From Planctomycetes bacterium B3_Pla (GTDB lineage: Bacteria; Planctomycetota; Phycisphaerae; Sedimentisphaerales; Anaerobacaceae), in NCBI GenBank assembly GCA_005223045.1, contig NJBM01000002.1:372001-436000 (forward strand): a stretch of 64,000 nt of DNA, read 5' to 3'. The position numbers and the translations under genes are program-made. This document shows, piece by piece, positions 25,586-32,956 of the stretch. Numbering within the stretch: the first letter of the stretch is position 1; each line of letters starts with the position of its first letter. The notes under the pieces were generated by a model, which worked only from the letters and a program-made list of their open reading frames with translations, did not search any database and had not been told where the DNA came from.

Positions 25586-27780
25586 TTGCCAATGTATCCG
25601 GCTTCGATGCAGAACTGGATGATGTCACGGGCCAAGGGTGCGGCGTCGCTTGAGCCGCGCTGGCCGCCTTCGACGACGACGGCGATTGCGATCTTGCGCG
25701 CCCCGCTGTCGACGGCAAAGCCTGCGAACCATGCGTGCTCCGGGTCCTCCGTCGAGCCGGTCTTGCCGTAAACTTTCACGTCCTGCTCGGCAAGAGTTGA
25801 CAGGTAAGGTCCGAACTGCTTGTTCGCCGTTCCCTGGCTCTCGTTGACGACGGCACTCATTCCGTCGTAAATGACGGCCATCGTATCGGCCGAGATGCCA
25901 AGATCGATTCTTGAATTTAGAATTTGGAATCCTTCGACTTCGCTCAGGACATGTTTAGAATTTTGAATTCTCAATTCCCCCCTGTCGAGGACAAGCCGGG
26001 GCAGTCTGAACCATCCTTCGCGGGCGATGGCGGCAATTGCATTTGCCACCTGCAGCGGCGTGACACGCAGATCGCCCTGGCCTATGCCGAACCATCTTCT
26101 GTCACTCTTTCTCAGCACAGGCACGTCTTTGAAGCTCAGGAACTTGCCCGTGACAAAACCGCTCGATATCACGCCGGACGACTGTCGGAAATCTCTTGAG
26201 AATTTTGAATTCTCTCCCGGCGCGCCGGGACTCAATTCTCCAAGGGAGGCGGGCAGGAAAAGAATGTGCTGCCCGTAGCCAAACGCGAAGAGCCATCGCT
26301 GCAAATCCTCAGGATCGATCATATTGGCCAGTTGCGAGAAGTAGATATTGCAACTGCCCTTGATGGCGTTACGGGCGTAGTTGTCCCACAGATTGTCATG
26401 ACCGGCCAGGGGGTTTCGCCGGAATATCAAGCAGTTTGGCCAGTTTTCCGGGGCCGGCTCAGGGCGGCAATGGATGATCTTTTCGGGCGTGATCCGGCCT
26501 GTTTCGAGCCCGGCGGCAAGAATCAACGGCTTTACAACCGAGCCGGGCGGGTATTGCTCGTAAATCGCCCGATTCGTCAGCGGATTGTCGGGATCGGCAA
26601 GCAAGTTGCCGTAGTCGTACCGTGCTCTGTTCAAGTCAAATACCGGCAGTGAGACCAGTGCAAGAATGTCGCTTCTTTCCACGTCAATAACTACCGCCGA
26701 GATTCCCGGCTTGCCCAAATTCGGGTTGTGCGGGTAGTCGAGCAGGTATTCTTCGATTCTTTGCTGAAGCTCGATATCGAGTGTCAGCGCAACGTCTTTG
26801 CCGAACTGAGTTTTGGTTTGGTCCGTGAGCCGGCCGTCTATGTCTTTTGTCTCTTCGCCCCGTCTGCCGCGAAGGATAGACTCGCAGACGTACTCGATAG
26901 TGCCCGGTCTCTTGCCGCACACCTCATTATCGAGATAGCTCAGCAATCGATCGTCGGCGAAAAGCTCTTTGTCCTGCTGCTGTGTTGCGGGGCCGACCCA
27001 GCCTATTGTCTGAGCGGCAACCGTGCGGTAGGGATAGAATCTCTGTCCCTTGGGCAAAATCTGAATCCCGTCGGTATCCATGAATTCCAGTTGTGCGGCG
27101 AAAACATCGTCGTCGGTTTTCAGCTCCAGCAACGGCCGGCTCTCATACATTTCCATGATATCGACCCTGCCGATGAGTTTTAGCCGTTCGTTCGGATCAG
27201 GCAGCTCTTTCTCAAAGTCGGCTATTACTTTGGAAATCGGGACGCTCCTCTTAATACTGTTATAGTGAGCGAGCACTTCGGAGTTTGGGAATTTCCTTCG
27301 CCAAGCCTGGTCGATTCGCACATCCCAGACATCGTCGTTGATGTTTTGAATCTCGTCCCATATCACTGACGGCTCTACCGACTTGAATTGCGCGCATTTT
27401 TCAATTATCTGATGCAAATCCTCGAGCTTGTCGCGGATTTCTTTGTCGGCTTTGGCCAGCGCTGCATCCGGATCACGTCTCTTAGCCGCCCTTGCGAGCT
27501 TGATCTGCTGTACTCGCTCATCCAGAAAAGAGCTTAGCTGGTAATCTATGTGCACCCAGAATCGGACCTCGTCGGTGGCCAACACGTTGCCTTTTCTGTC
27601 GAGTATTCTGCCCCTGATGGTCTTGAATTGTTTGGATTGACTCCTCCGGAGTTTTAGCCCTGCGATTTCATGTTGAACGGACGAGGCTGTCAGCAACTGC
27701 ATCTGCGCCAGGCGGAACACGCAGACAGCAAGAAGCAACACGCTGAAAATCACAAAGACTTTAATTCTCTTCTGGTACAT
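25561..27780 (-). CDS. mrdA: elongation-specific transpeptidase PBP2
   Basis: 739 aa, long for PBP2. Membrane anchor (about 7-25), pedestal with I-R-G-R-I-L-D-R-K-G-N-V-L-A, a helical insertion (85-200), then the transpeptidase: S414-V-V-K417, S476-C-N478, K673-T-G675. It crosslinks side-wall peptidoglycan with RodA and MreB/C/D. Two stretches look foreign: residues 513-530 and 602-625. Both are encoded by AATTC-type repeats inserted in frame, the second also holding a CCTTCGACTTCGCTCAGG core. Both fall in loops away from the catalytic motifs. Third downstream of mreB in the operon. Confidence 0.92.
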   Translation of the reverse strand: MYQKRIKVFVIFSVLLLAVCVFRLAQMQLLTASSVQHEIAGLKLRRSQSKQFKTIRGRILDRKGNVLATDEVRFWVHIDYQLSSFLDERVQQIKLARAAKRRDPDAALAKADKEIRDKLEDLHQIIEKCAQFKSVEPSVIWDEIQNINDDVWDVRIDQAWRRKFPNSEVLAHYNSIKRSVPISKVIADFEKELPDPNERLKLIGRVDIMEMYESRPLLELKTDDDVFAAQLEFMDTDGIQILPKGQRFYPYRTVAAQTIGWVGPATQQQDKELFADDRLLSYLDNEVCGKRPGTIEYVCESILRGRRGEETKDIDGRLTDQTKTQFGKDVALTLDIELQQRIEEYLLDYPHNPNLGKPGISAVVIDVERSDILALVSLPVFDLNRARYDYGNLLADPDNPLTNRAIYEQYPPGSVVKPLILAAGLETGRITPEKIIHCRPEPAPENWPNCLIFRRNPLAGHDNLWDNYARNAIKGSCNIYFSQLANMIDPEDLQRWLFAFGYGQHILFLPASLGELSPGAPGENSKFSRDFRQSSGVISSGFVTGKFLSFKDVPVLRKSDRRWFGIGQGDLRVTPLQVANAIAAIAREGWFRLPRLVLDRGELRIQNSKHVLSEVEGFQILNSRIDLGISADTMAVIYDGMSAVVNESQGTANKQFGPYLSTLAEQDVKVYGKTGSTEDPEHAWFAGFAVDSGARKIAIAVVVEGGQRGSSDAAPLARDIIQFCIEAGYIGNANANIKN
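25906..25977 (-). repeat. composite repeat translated in frame inside mrdA
   Basis: TTAGAATTTGGAATCC, a CTTCGACTTCGCTCAGGAC core and TTAGAATTTTGAATTCTCAA form one palindromic unit. It adds about 24 residues (including K-H-V-L-S-E-V-E-G) between the S-x-N and K-T-G motifs of PBP2. Confidence 0.8.
26191..26244 (-). repeat. second repeat translated in frame inside mrdA
   Basis: GAGAATTTTGAATTCTC and GGCGCGCC with GGGACTCAATTCTCC form an imperfect palindrome encoding about 18 residues (L-S-P-G-A-P-G-E-N-S-K-F) of PBP2. Confidence 0.7.
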
Positions 27781-27807
27781 ACTCAGCTACTAAAATTGGG
27801 CTGTTAC

Positions 27808-27888
27808 GAATTTAGAATTTAGAATTCTCAATTGCACAAAGGCACTTTGTCCCTTTGCCATTCTCAATTCTAAATTCTAAATTCCCAA
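27808..27888. repeat. GAATTTAGAATTC palindrome between mreD and mrdA
   Basis: GAATTTAGAATTTAGAATTC at one end and CTCAATTCTAAATTCTAAAT at the other are inverted, with CAAAGGCACTTTGTCCCTTTG between. It fills nearly the whole intergenic gap. Confidence 0.75.
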
Positions 27889-27898
27889 AGCTCTGCTC

Positions 27899-28390
27899 CT
27901 AACGCCGGCGGAAGCGATGAATCTTAATGCCCATCCACCAGGCTGCCGGCGGGAACAGAAACGGCCCCACGATGGCCGAGCACACGGACGTCCAAAACAA
28001 AACGCCGTAAATATTCGGCGAAACCGGCTCGCTCTTGATCAGAACCGCCAACAAATGAGTCATGGCGCCGGCCAGAAGTGTAGTAACAAAGATCGCAAGC
28101 GCCTGATGGGGCATTTTTCTTACGGCAATAACACGGTTCAAATAAGCCAGCGCCGTGCCGCAAATACCGAAACTTATCATGTGCGGGCCCATCGGTATCG
28201 GCGAGCCGATAAGATCGGCGGCAAAACCTATCGCAAAAGAAGTAATGATGGCCTCCGAGGTATTGCAATAAATGGCAAAAAACGCCAAAAAGACCAACAG
28301 CAGATCAGGCTTGGTATTGAAACGGGCCAGTGCCCCCTTTTGCAGAATAGTAACGGCGAGAATCAACACTGCAAACCGAAACCATCGCAT
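27899..28390 (-). CDS. mreD: rod shape-determining protein MreD
   Basis: 163 aa, almost entirely hydrophobic with five or six membrane helices and the family pattern P-D-L-L-L-V-F-L-A-F-F-A near the N-terminus. Scaffold partner of MreC in the elongasome. It follows mreC by 28 nt and precedes mrdA. Sequence conservation in MreD is low, but size, topology and operon position agree. Confidence 0.85.
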   Translation of the reverse strand: MRWFRFAVLILAVTILQKGALARFNTKPDLLLVFLAFFAIYCNTSEAIITSFAIGFAADLIGSPIPMGPHMISFGICGTALAYLNRVIAVRKMPHQALAIFVTTLLAGAMTHLLAVLIKSEPVSPNIYGVLFWTSVCSAIVGPFLFPPAAWWMGIKIHRFRRR

Positions 28391-28418
28391 CTCATATCCT
28401 CAGTTGCTTCGAGCCGGG

Positions 28419-29261
28419 TCAATCTTTCGTACCCATTATGATCACGGCTACGTCCTCCAGTTTCTCAATATCACAAGCCGGCCTGACCGTTATATCCAGG
28501 AGCAAGGGGGCCTTACGGCTCTTCTCGACTTTAGCCACTTTGCCTATGAGCACCGGGGCGTCGAGGAATCTGCCTATGATCATCGGATCGTCCAGGAATC
28601 CGGACTTCCTGTTGTTGGTAAGGGCAAGAACACTCTGACCAATCTTGATTTTATACTTTGCAGGCACCAGCGGAACTTTAGCTGTATTGTCGCCGTTGCC
28701 ATGCATCATCCTATCGAAATTGAATTCGCCTATCCTTACCGGTATTCTGAATGTAGGATCCGTGAACAGCTTGACACGGGCGGCACCGGACGAGACGTCG
28801 GATATGGTGCCGATTATGCTGTTGTCGCCGAGCACGAACTGGCCTTTCGTCAGGCCGGCTTTTCCGCGATAATCGACAGTCATTTCGTTGCGCGGGTCTT
28901 TTATATCGGCCGTAATGACGTCGGCAATAACATAGTCCGTACCTTCCCAAACGTACGTGTTGTTGTAACCTTTTATCTTCTCGTTCTTCTCGCGCTGTCG
29001 CCTGAGCGTTTCTTGAAGGTTATCAATGTGATTCAGGAGCTTGTCGTACTCTCTGCGGGGGACCACATTCTGAAACTGCTGCTGCGTATTTGCCGTCAGC
29101 ACGAGATCTCCGCCCATGCTCAAGGGCCAGCGGAAAATGCGAACGAAACCGAGCTGGAACTTGCCCGTGAGGTCCTGCGGTGCAAATAGCAGGATGAGCC
29201 CGCTCAACACGAACCATGTAAATAACATCCGCCTGGAGATTTTTATATGCTTCCTTGCCAT
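28419..29261 (-). CDS. mreC: rod shape-determining protein MreC
   Basis: 280 aa: one membrane helix (about 12-28), coiled coil (about 60-100), then a two-lobed beta domain with D-Y-R-G-K-A-G-L-T-K-G-Q-F-V-L and G-T-I-S-D-V-S-S-G-A-A-R-V-K-L-F-T-D-P. MreC links MreB to PBP2 in the periplasm. There is no Shine-Dalgarno sequence; the 42-nt gap after mreB consists of a GCGTATTGCGTATTGCGTAC repeat. Translation may depend on coupling to mreB. Confidence 0.88.
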   Translation of the reverse strand: MARKHIKISRRMLFTWFVLSGLILLFAPQDLTGKFQLGFVRIFRWPLSMGGDLVLTANTQQQFQNVVPRREYDKLLNHIDNLQETLRRQREKNEKIKGYNNTYVWEGTDYVIADVITADIKDPRNEMTVDYRGKAGLTKGQFVLGDNSIIGTISDVSSGAARVKLFTDPTFRIPVRIGEFNFDRMMHGNGDNTAKVPLVPAKYKIKIGQSVLALTNNRKSGFLDDPMIIGRFLDAPVLIGKVAKVEKSRKAPLLLDITVRPACDIEKLEDVAVIIMGTKD

Positions 29262-29295
29262 TGGCGTATTGCGTATTGCGTACGACGCATCACGC
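29262..29295. repeat. GCGTATTGCGTA repeat between mreB and mreC
   Basis: GGCGTATTGCGTATTGCGTA followed by CGACGCATCACGC; the same type as at 25410-25477. It occupies the RBS position of mreC. Confidence 0.6.
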
Positions 29296-29303
29296 TCGAC
29301 GAG

Positions 29304-30359
29304 TTACTCCCATCCGTATTCGCTGTGGTCCATTGTGTCCTTAAACAGCTCCAGGTTTTCCAGATAGACGCTGGTTCCGCGAGCAACGCTGCTCAGCGGG
29401 TCTTCAACCGTTTCGACCTTAAGACCGGTCGCATTTGCCAGGATGGTATCCATTCCGCGCAGCAGCGATCCGCCGCCGCAGAGGTGAATGCCGTTGTCGA
29501 TCAGGTCCGCAGCCAGCTCCGGCTCGGCTTTTTCCAGCGTTTGCGTAACGGTCTCGATAATCGTAGCGATCGGATCGCGGAGAGATTCACGGATTTCCTC
29601 ACTTGTTATGACAATTTTCCTCGGCAGGCCCGATATGGTGTCCCTGCCGGCTACCTCCATCGTCAGCTCCTCGTCCATCGGGGCGGCAGAGCCTATCTGT
29701 ATCTTGACTTTTTCGGCTCTTGCCTCGCCTATGAGAAGGTTGTAAGTTTTCTTGAGATGATTGATCACCCCCTCGTCCATGTCGTCGCCGCCGATGCGGA
29801 TTGACTCGGATGTGGCGATGTCGGCCAGACTTATAATGGCGACCTCCGTCGTTCCTCCGCCGATATCGACAATCATCGAAGCAGTGGGATCGCTGATCGG
29901 CAGGCCCGCTCCAATTCCCGCCGCCATCGGCTCGTCAACCAGGTAAACCCTGCGGGCGCCTGCTCGCTCGGCGCTGTCTATGACGGCCCGGCGCTCGACT
30001 GCGGTTATCCCGCTGGGCACGGCGATTACCACCCGGGGCCTGACAAGCCCGCCCCTGCCGTGGACTTTCCGGATAAAGTAGCTCAACATCTTCTCGGTGA
30101 TCTCAAAATCGCTGATAACACCGTCTTTGAGGGGTCTTATAGCGCTGATAGAGCCAGGTGTTTTGCCCAACATTTCACGTGCAACCAGCCCGACCGCTTC
30201 ACCGTTGCTGAGGATAGTATTAGTGCCTTTGCGGACGGCAACTACGGAAGGTTCGTTGAGGACAATACCTTTGTCGCGGACACAAACGAGGGTGGTGCAA
30301 GTGCCGAGGTCGATACCCATATCCATACTGAACCAACCAAGGACTGTGTCCAGCAACAC
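29304..30359 (-). CDS. mreB: actin-like cytoskeletal protein MreB
   Basis: 351 aa, GTG start with AAAGGAG 6 nt upstream. ATP-dependent filaments that direct side-wall synthesis. Seen: phosphate 1 loop M-G-I-D-L-G-T-C-T-T, connect 1 region, V-D-E-P-M-A-A-G-I-G-A-G, phosphate 2 D-I-G-G-G-T-T-E-V and adenosine motif C-G-G-G-S-L-L-R-G. First gene of mreB-mreC-mreD-mrdA, with its own promoter at 30438-30466. A full Mre system is notable since some planctomycetes have lost parts of the division machinery. Confidence 0.96.
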   Translation of the reverse strand: MLLDTVLGWFSMDMGIDLGTCTTLVCVRDKGIVLNEPSVVAVRKGTNTILSNGEAVGLVAREMLGKTPGSISAIRPLKDGVISDFEITEKMLSYFIRKVHGRGGLVRPRVVIAVPSGITAVERRAVIDSAERAGARRVYLVDEPMAAGIGAGLPISDPTASMIVDIGGGTTEVAIISLADIATSESIRIGGDDMDEGVINHLKKTYNLLIGEARAEKVKIQIGSAAPMDEELTMEVAGRDTISGLPRKIVITSEEIRESLRDPIATIIETVTQTLEKAEPELAADLIDNGIHLCGGGSLLRGMDTILANATGLKVETVEDPLSSVARGTSVYLENLELFKDTMDHSEYGWE

Positions 30360-30437
30360 TTTCGACTCCTTTCTGAATTTCCGATTTTGGCTCTTTTAGC
30401 TCTTGCCGAGCTTACGAAATCTGATCGGCTATCTTTC

Positions 30438-30466
30438 TATATAGTTGTAGAGAGCGACAGTGTCAA
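30438..30466 (-). promoter_or_regulatory. sigma-70 promoter of the mreB operon
   Basis: On the minus strand TTGACA (30461-30466), 17-nt spacer, TATATA (30438-30443). It starts 11 nt after the stop of the small membrane-protein gene and gives a leader of about 70 nt. Confidence 0.75.
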
Positions 30467-30477
30467 TAGTGATTTGG

Positions 30478-30636
30478 CTACTGAATTTTAAAAATCGTGC
30501 CGTATTGTGAGTAACACTGATAAGCCACAAATGCCGATGTAGCCAGCACTGCGCACAACGCCACGGCAAGTATGACCGTATAAAGATTATCAGGCACGGT
30601 TACTTTTTTTCCACGGCTCTGCATAGCAGGACTCAT
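30478..30636 (-). CDS. small single-pass membrane protein upstream of mreB
   Basis: 52 aa, ATG at 30636 with GAGG 7 nt upstream, stop TAG at 30478. Residues 1-15 are polar and basic, residues about 18-40 form one membrane helix (Y-T-V-I-L-A-V-A-L-C-A-V-L-A), then a short tail C-Y-S-Q-Y-G-T-I-F-K-I-Q. It lies 44 nt after the coiled-coil gene and directly before the mreB promoter, so it may be part of the envelope-growth operon. No known family. Confidence 0.65.
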   Translation of the reverse strand: MSPAMQSRGKKVTVPDNLYTVILAVALCAVLATSAFVAYQCYSQYGTIFKIQ

Positions 30637-30680
30637 ATATCAACCTCGCATAGAAGGGCAATTTGCCCCGATAGTATTTT

Positions 30681-31562
30681 TTACAAGTTGGTTTTGACGT
30701 AGTCGCCGGTCTTAGGCTGATTCTGCGGCTGTTCCTGCAGCAGATCAAGCCAACCGACCGCCTTCTCAGGCTCGACGTCCAGAATCACAACGTCACAGAT
30801 GAACTTGCTTTCGCGAGTAGCATGGAATCTCATCCCTTTCTCGACGCCGTCGGCCTCGCCGATGGATATCTCAGCCAGGAGATTTTTCAAGTCCACCTGG
30901 GTCAGCCGTCCCTTCAAGTCGATATCCTTCGTCGGAGGCGTCACTCGAACTGCCGCTCTTGCCGCTGTGACCGGGGTTGGCGGGGAAATCGCCTTGCCGT
31001 ATTGTCGCAGATACCTGTCCACCTGCTCCTGCAGGGCAATCTTTTCTTCAGCCAAATCTTTGACTTGCTGCTGCAACACCCCTATTATCGCCATTTTCTC
31101 GATCAGGGCCGTCACCGTGTCTTTGAGCTCTTTGTCCTGCCTGGTTCGTTCAGCCTCAATTTTCGTGGCAGTATCGATGGCGTCGCTTCGCAATTGGTTG
31201 TTCACCTCGACGGTCTTGCCGTAATCAGCCAGTATCGCTTCGTAGTTGTCCTTCCTTCGCCGGGCGTCGTCTCTTTGACTCTCAGCATTAGCCAGTTCGC
31301 CCTTTAGTGTGCGGATCTCATCGTTAAGCGTGGCGATATCCTCGTTCAGCCTGGCTTTCTGCCGGTTCATCTCCTCCTTGTTCTTGTTCAGTTGCGTATT
31401 GGCGTTTTCCTCACTCGCTTTCGCTGCCCGGAAGTTCCTGTAAAGGGTGTCATACCTTCCCTTATAGTTGTCGGCGCTGGCGACGTAGGTGACAACTATG
31501 CCGCAGAGGAAAATCGAGGCTATTGTCAGCAGAACTATTAAGACCTTTGTAAGCGTGCTCAA
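30681..31562 (-). CDS. membrane-anchored coiled-coil protein upstream of mreB
   Basis: 293 aa. A membrane helix at about 5-28, then about 160 residues of continuous coiled coil (heptads rich in Lys, Glu, Asn, Leu), a Pro/Ala linker near 195-205, and a C-terminal beta-rich domain (about 215-293; L-T-Q-V-D-L-K-N-L-L-A-E-I-S-I-G-E-A-D-G-V-E-K-G-M). The final domain resembles small barrels found in FlgT- or MreC-like proteins. Position suggests a structural partner of the Mre system; this is inference. Confidence 0.7.
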   Translation of the reverse strand: MSTLTKVLIVLLTIASIFLCGIVVTYVASADNYKGRYDTLYRNFRAAKASEENANTQLNKNKEEMNRQKARLNEDIATLNDEIRTLKGELANAESQRDDARRRKDNYEAILADYGKTVEVNNQLRSDAIDTATKIEAERTRQDKELKDTVTALIEKMAIIGVLQQQVKDLAEEKIALQEQVDRYLRQYGKAISPPTPVTAARAAVRVTPPTKDIDLKGRLTQVDLKNLLAEISIGEADGVEKGMRFHATRESKFICDVVILDVEPEKAVGWLDLLQEQPQNQPKTGDYVKTNL

Positions 31563-31630
31563 AACAAGCTCCTTTCAGTAAATCTGTACTCTCTTCTCAA
31601 CACACCCCTTACCCGGTAAACAGGGTGTTC

Positions 31631-31788
31631 CATACACATCCGGCAGCCGGAAAACGCCCTACCAAAGCCGGCGCCAATCGTATTCAGGTCCCGGCTACGT
31701 TGCCAAACGTCTCTTTCGGGTGTTTGGAGTCCGGCCCACCTTATGCCGGGCTGCTACAACGGAATCCAGGCCCTGATACATGTGTATG
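31631..31788 (-). ncRNA. rod-like structured RNA, possibly 6S-like, or leader of the coiled-coil gene
   Basis: On the minus strand the sequence opens with CATACACAT (31788-31780) and closes with its exact complement ATGTGTATG (31639-31631), 158 nt in all. Inside, GCAGCC pairs with GGCTGC, CCGGC with GCCGG, and an apical stem contains GGT/ACC, CCGG/CCGG and CCAAAC/GTTTGG. A strong promoter ends 6 nt before the first stem. A promoter firing straight into a long closed rod with a central loop is how 6S RNA looks. No T-run follows, so a 5' leader remains possible. Confidence 0.45.
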
Positions 31789-31793
31789 TTACC

Positions 31794-31822
31794 ATTTTAC
31801 GCTTAAAACTCGGAAAGGTCAA
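31794..31822 (-). promoter_or_regulatory. sigma-70 promoter of the structured RNA/coiled-coil gene
   Basis: On the minus strand TTGACC (31817-31822), 17-nt spacer, TAAAAT (31794-31799). The predicted start at about 31788 coincides with the first base of the closing stem. Confidence 0.7.
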
Positions 31823-31909
31823 GTTATTTTTGACAAATAGCCCAAATTAAAATGGAGCATGGAAAATAGGCGATGTTACGTCTCATAAGATGTGATTTTT
31901 GGGGGCCGA

Positions 31910-32956
31910 TTATCTCATTCCGCACAGAAAAACAGCCTTTGCGGCAGCAATGCGGACAGATTTCGACTCATTTTTCAGCAGCCGGGGCAAATATTTTGTC
32001 AGCCCGGGCGTGCGAATTTCGCCGATTGCCAGCGCTGTCAGCACATTGACTCGCTCGCCGGCCTGCGGGGCCATTCCGGAAGTTAGATTCTTCTCGAAAA
32101 CGGCAAGGACTTCCGGTTCGCCGGTTGTGTCTCTGAGCTTGCCGAGCTGCTCGGCGGCGGCCAGTCGAACTTCCAATACACTGTCATCCAGCTTGGTGAC
32201 CAGAATGTCCCTGGCTTTTGAGGTGCCCAGCGCCCCCAACGCCCTTACACCCATTACCCTGTCGTCTGCGTAACCACTGAGCGCTATCGCCCAGAGCTTC
32301 TGCAACACTGTCTCATCGCGGAGCCTGGCCCTGGCCTCCAACACCTGGAACCTTACCTTGTCACCGGAATCTTTGTCCTCTTGTGCCCGCTTGAGCAGCG
32401 GCAGCGAGCCTGGGTCACCCATTCTGCCGAGAATTAATGCGGCGTTGGCCCTAACAGTCTGATCGTCGCTATCGAGCCCTTTGCGGACGACCTCGAAATA
32501 CTCGGGATATCCGAGCCTGCCCATCGCATAAGCGGCGGCAATTATGACATTGTGATCGCCATCCCTGAGCAATGGACTTACCACCTTTTCTGCAATCGAG
32601 TATTCCATGTCGCCTACCGCCACAGCCGCCGCAAACCTGACCGGCACAACTTTATCCTGCAGCAGCCTTTGCACGCTGGGCATGAATCTGATTTGCCTTG
32701 TGGTGACAACGACTTCGATGGCGTGAACTCTTGCCTCCGCGCGAGGATCGGCAAGAGCGGCCTGGATGATTTGGAAGGCCTGGCCCCGGATGGGACTTAT
32801 CCTGGTGCCGTCGGAATCAGTCAATATGGGCCGCTGTCCTTTATCTTCACATCCGAGGGCAAATACGACCAGACAGATAAAGAGCAAGCCGCAGGGAATT
32901 GAGACAATCGTTGTTTTACGCTTTTGTGCCTTGGCGTTTCCGGATTGGTTTTTCAT
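31910..32956 (-). CDS. HEAT-repeat lipoprotein
   Basis: 348 aa. N-terminal basic region, hydrophobic stretch and lipobox F-A-L-G-C at about residue 36. The mature part is a run of HEAT repeats (V-R-F-A-A-A-V-A-V-G-D, V-R-A-N-A-A-L-I-L-G-R-M-G-D, V-M-G-V-R-A-L-G-A-L-G, V-R-L-A-A-A-E-Q-L-G-K-L), a protein-binding solenoid. The start lies inside lnt with a 41-nt overlap, so expression is coupled to the enzyme that acylates lipoproteins. Partner unknown. Confidence 0.85.
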   Translation of the reverse strand: MKNQSGNAKAQKRKTTIVSIPCGLLFICLVVFALGCEDKGQRPILTDSDGTRISPIRGQAFQIIQAALADPRAEARVHAIEVVVTTRQIRFMPSVQRLLQDKVVPVRFAAAVAVGDMEYSIAEKVVSPLLRDGDHNVIIAAAYAMGRLGYPEYFEVVRKGLDSDDQTVRANAALILGRMGDPGSLPLLKRAQEDKDSGDKVRFQVLEARARLRDETVLQKLWAIALSGYADDRVMGVRALGALGTSKARDILVTKLDDSVLEVRLAAAEQLGKLRDTTGEPEVLAVFEKNLTSGMAPQAGERVNVLTALAIGEIRTPGLTKYLPRLLKNESKSVRIAAAKAVFLCGMR

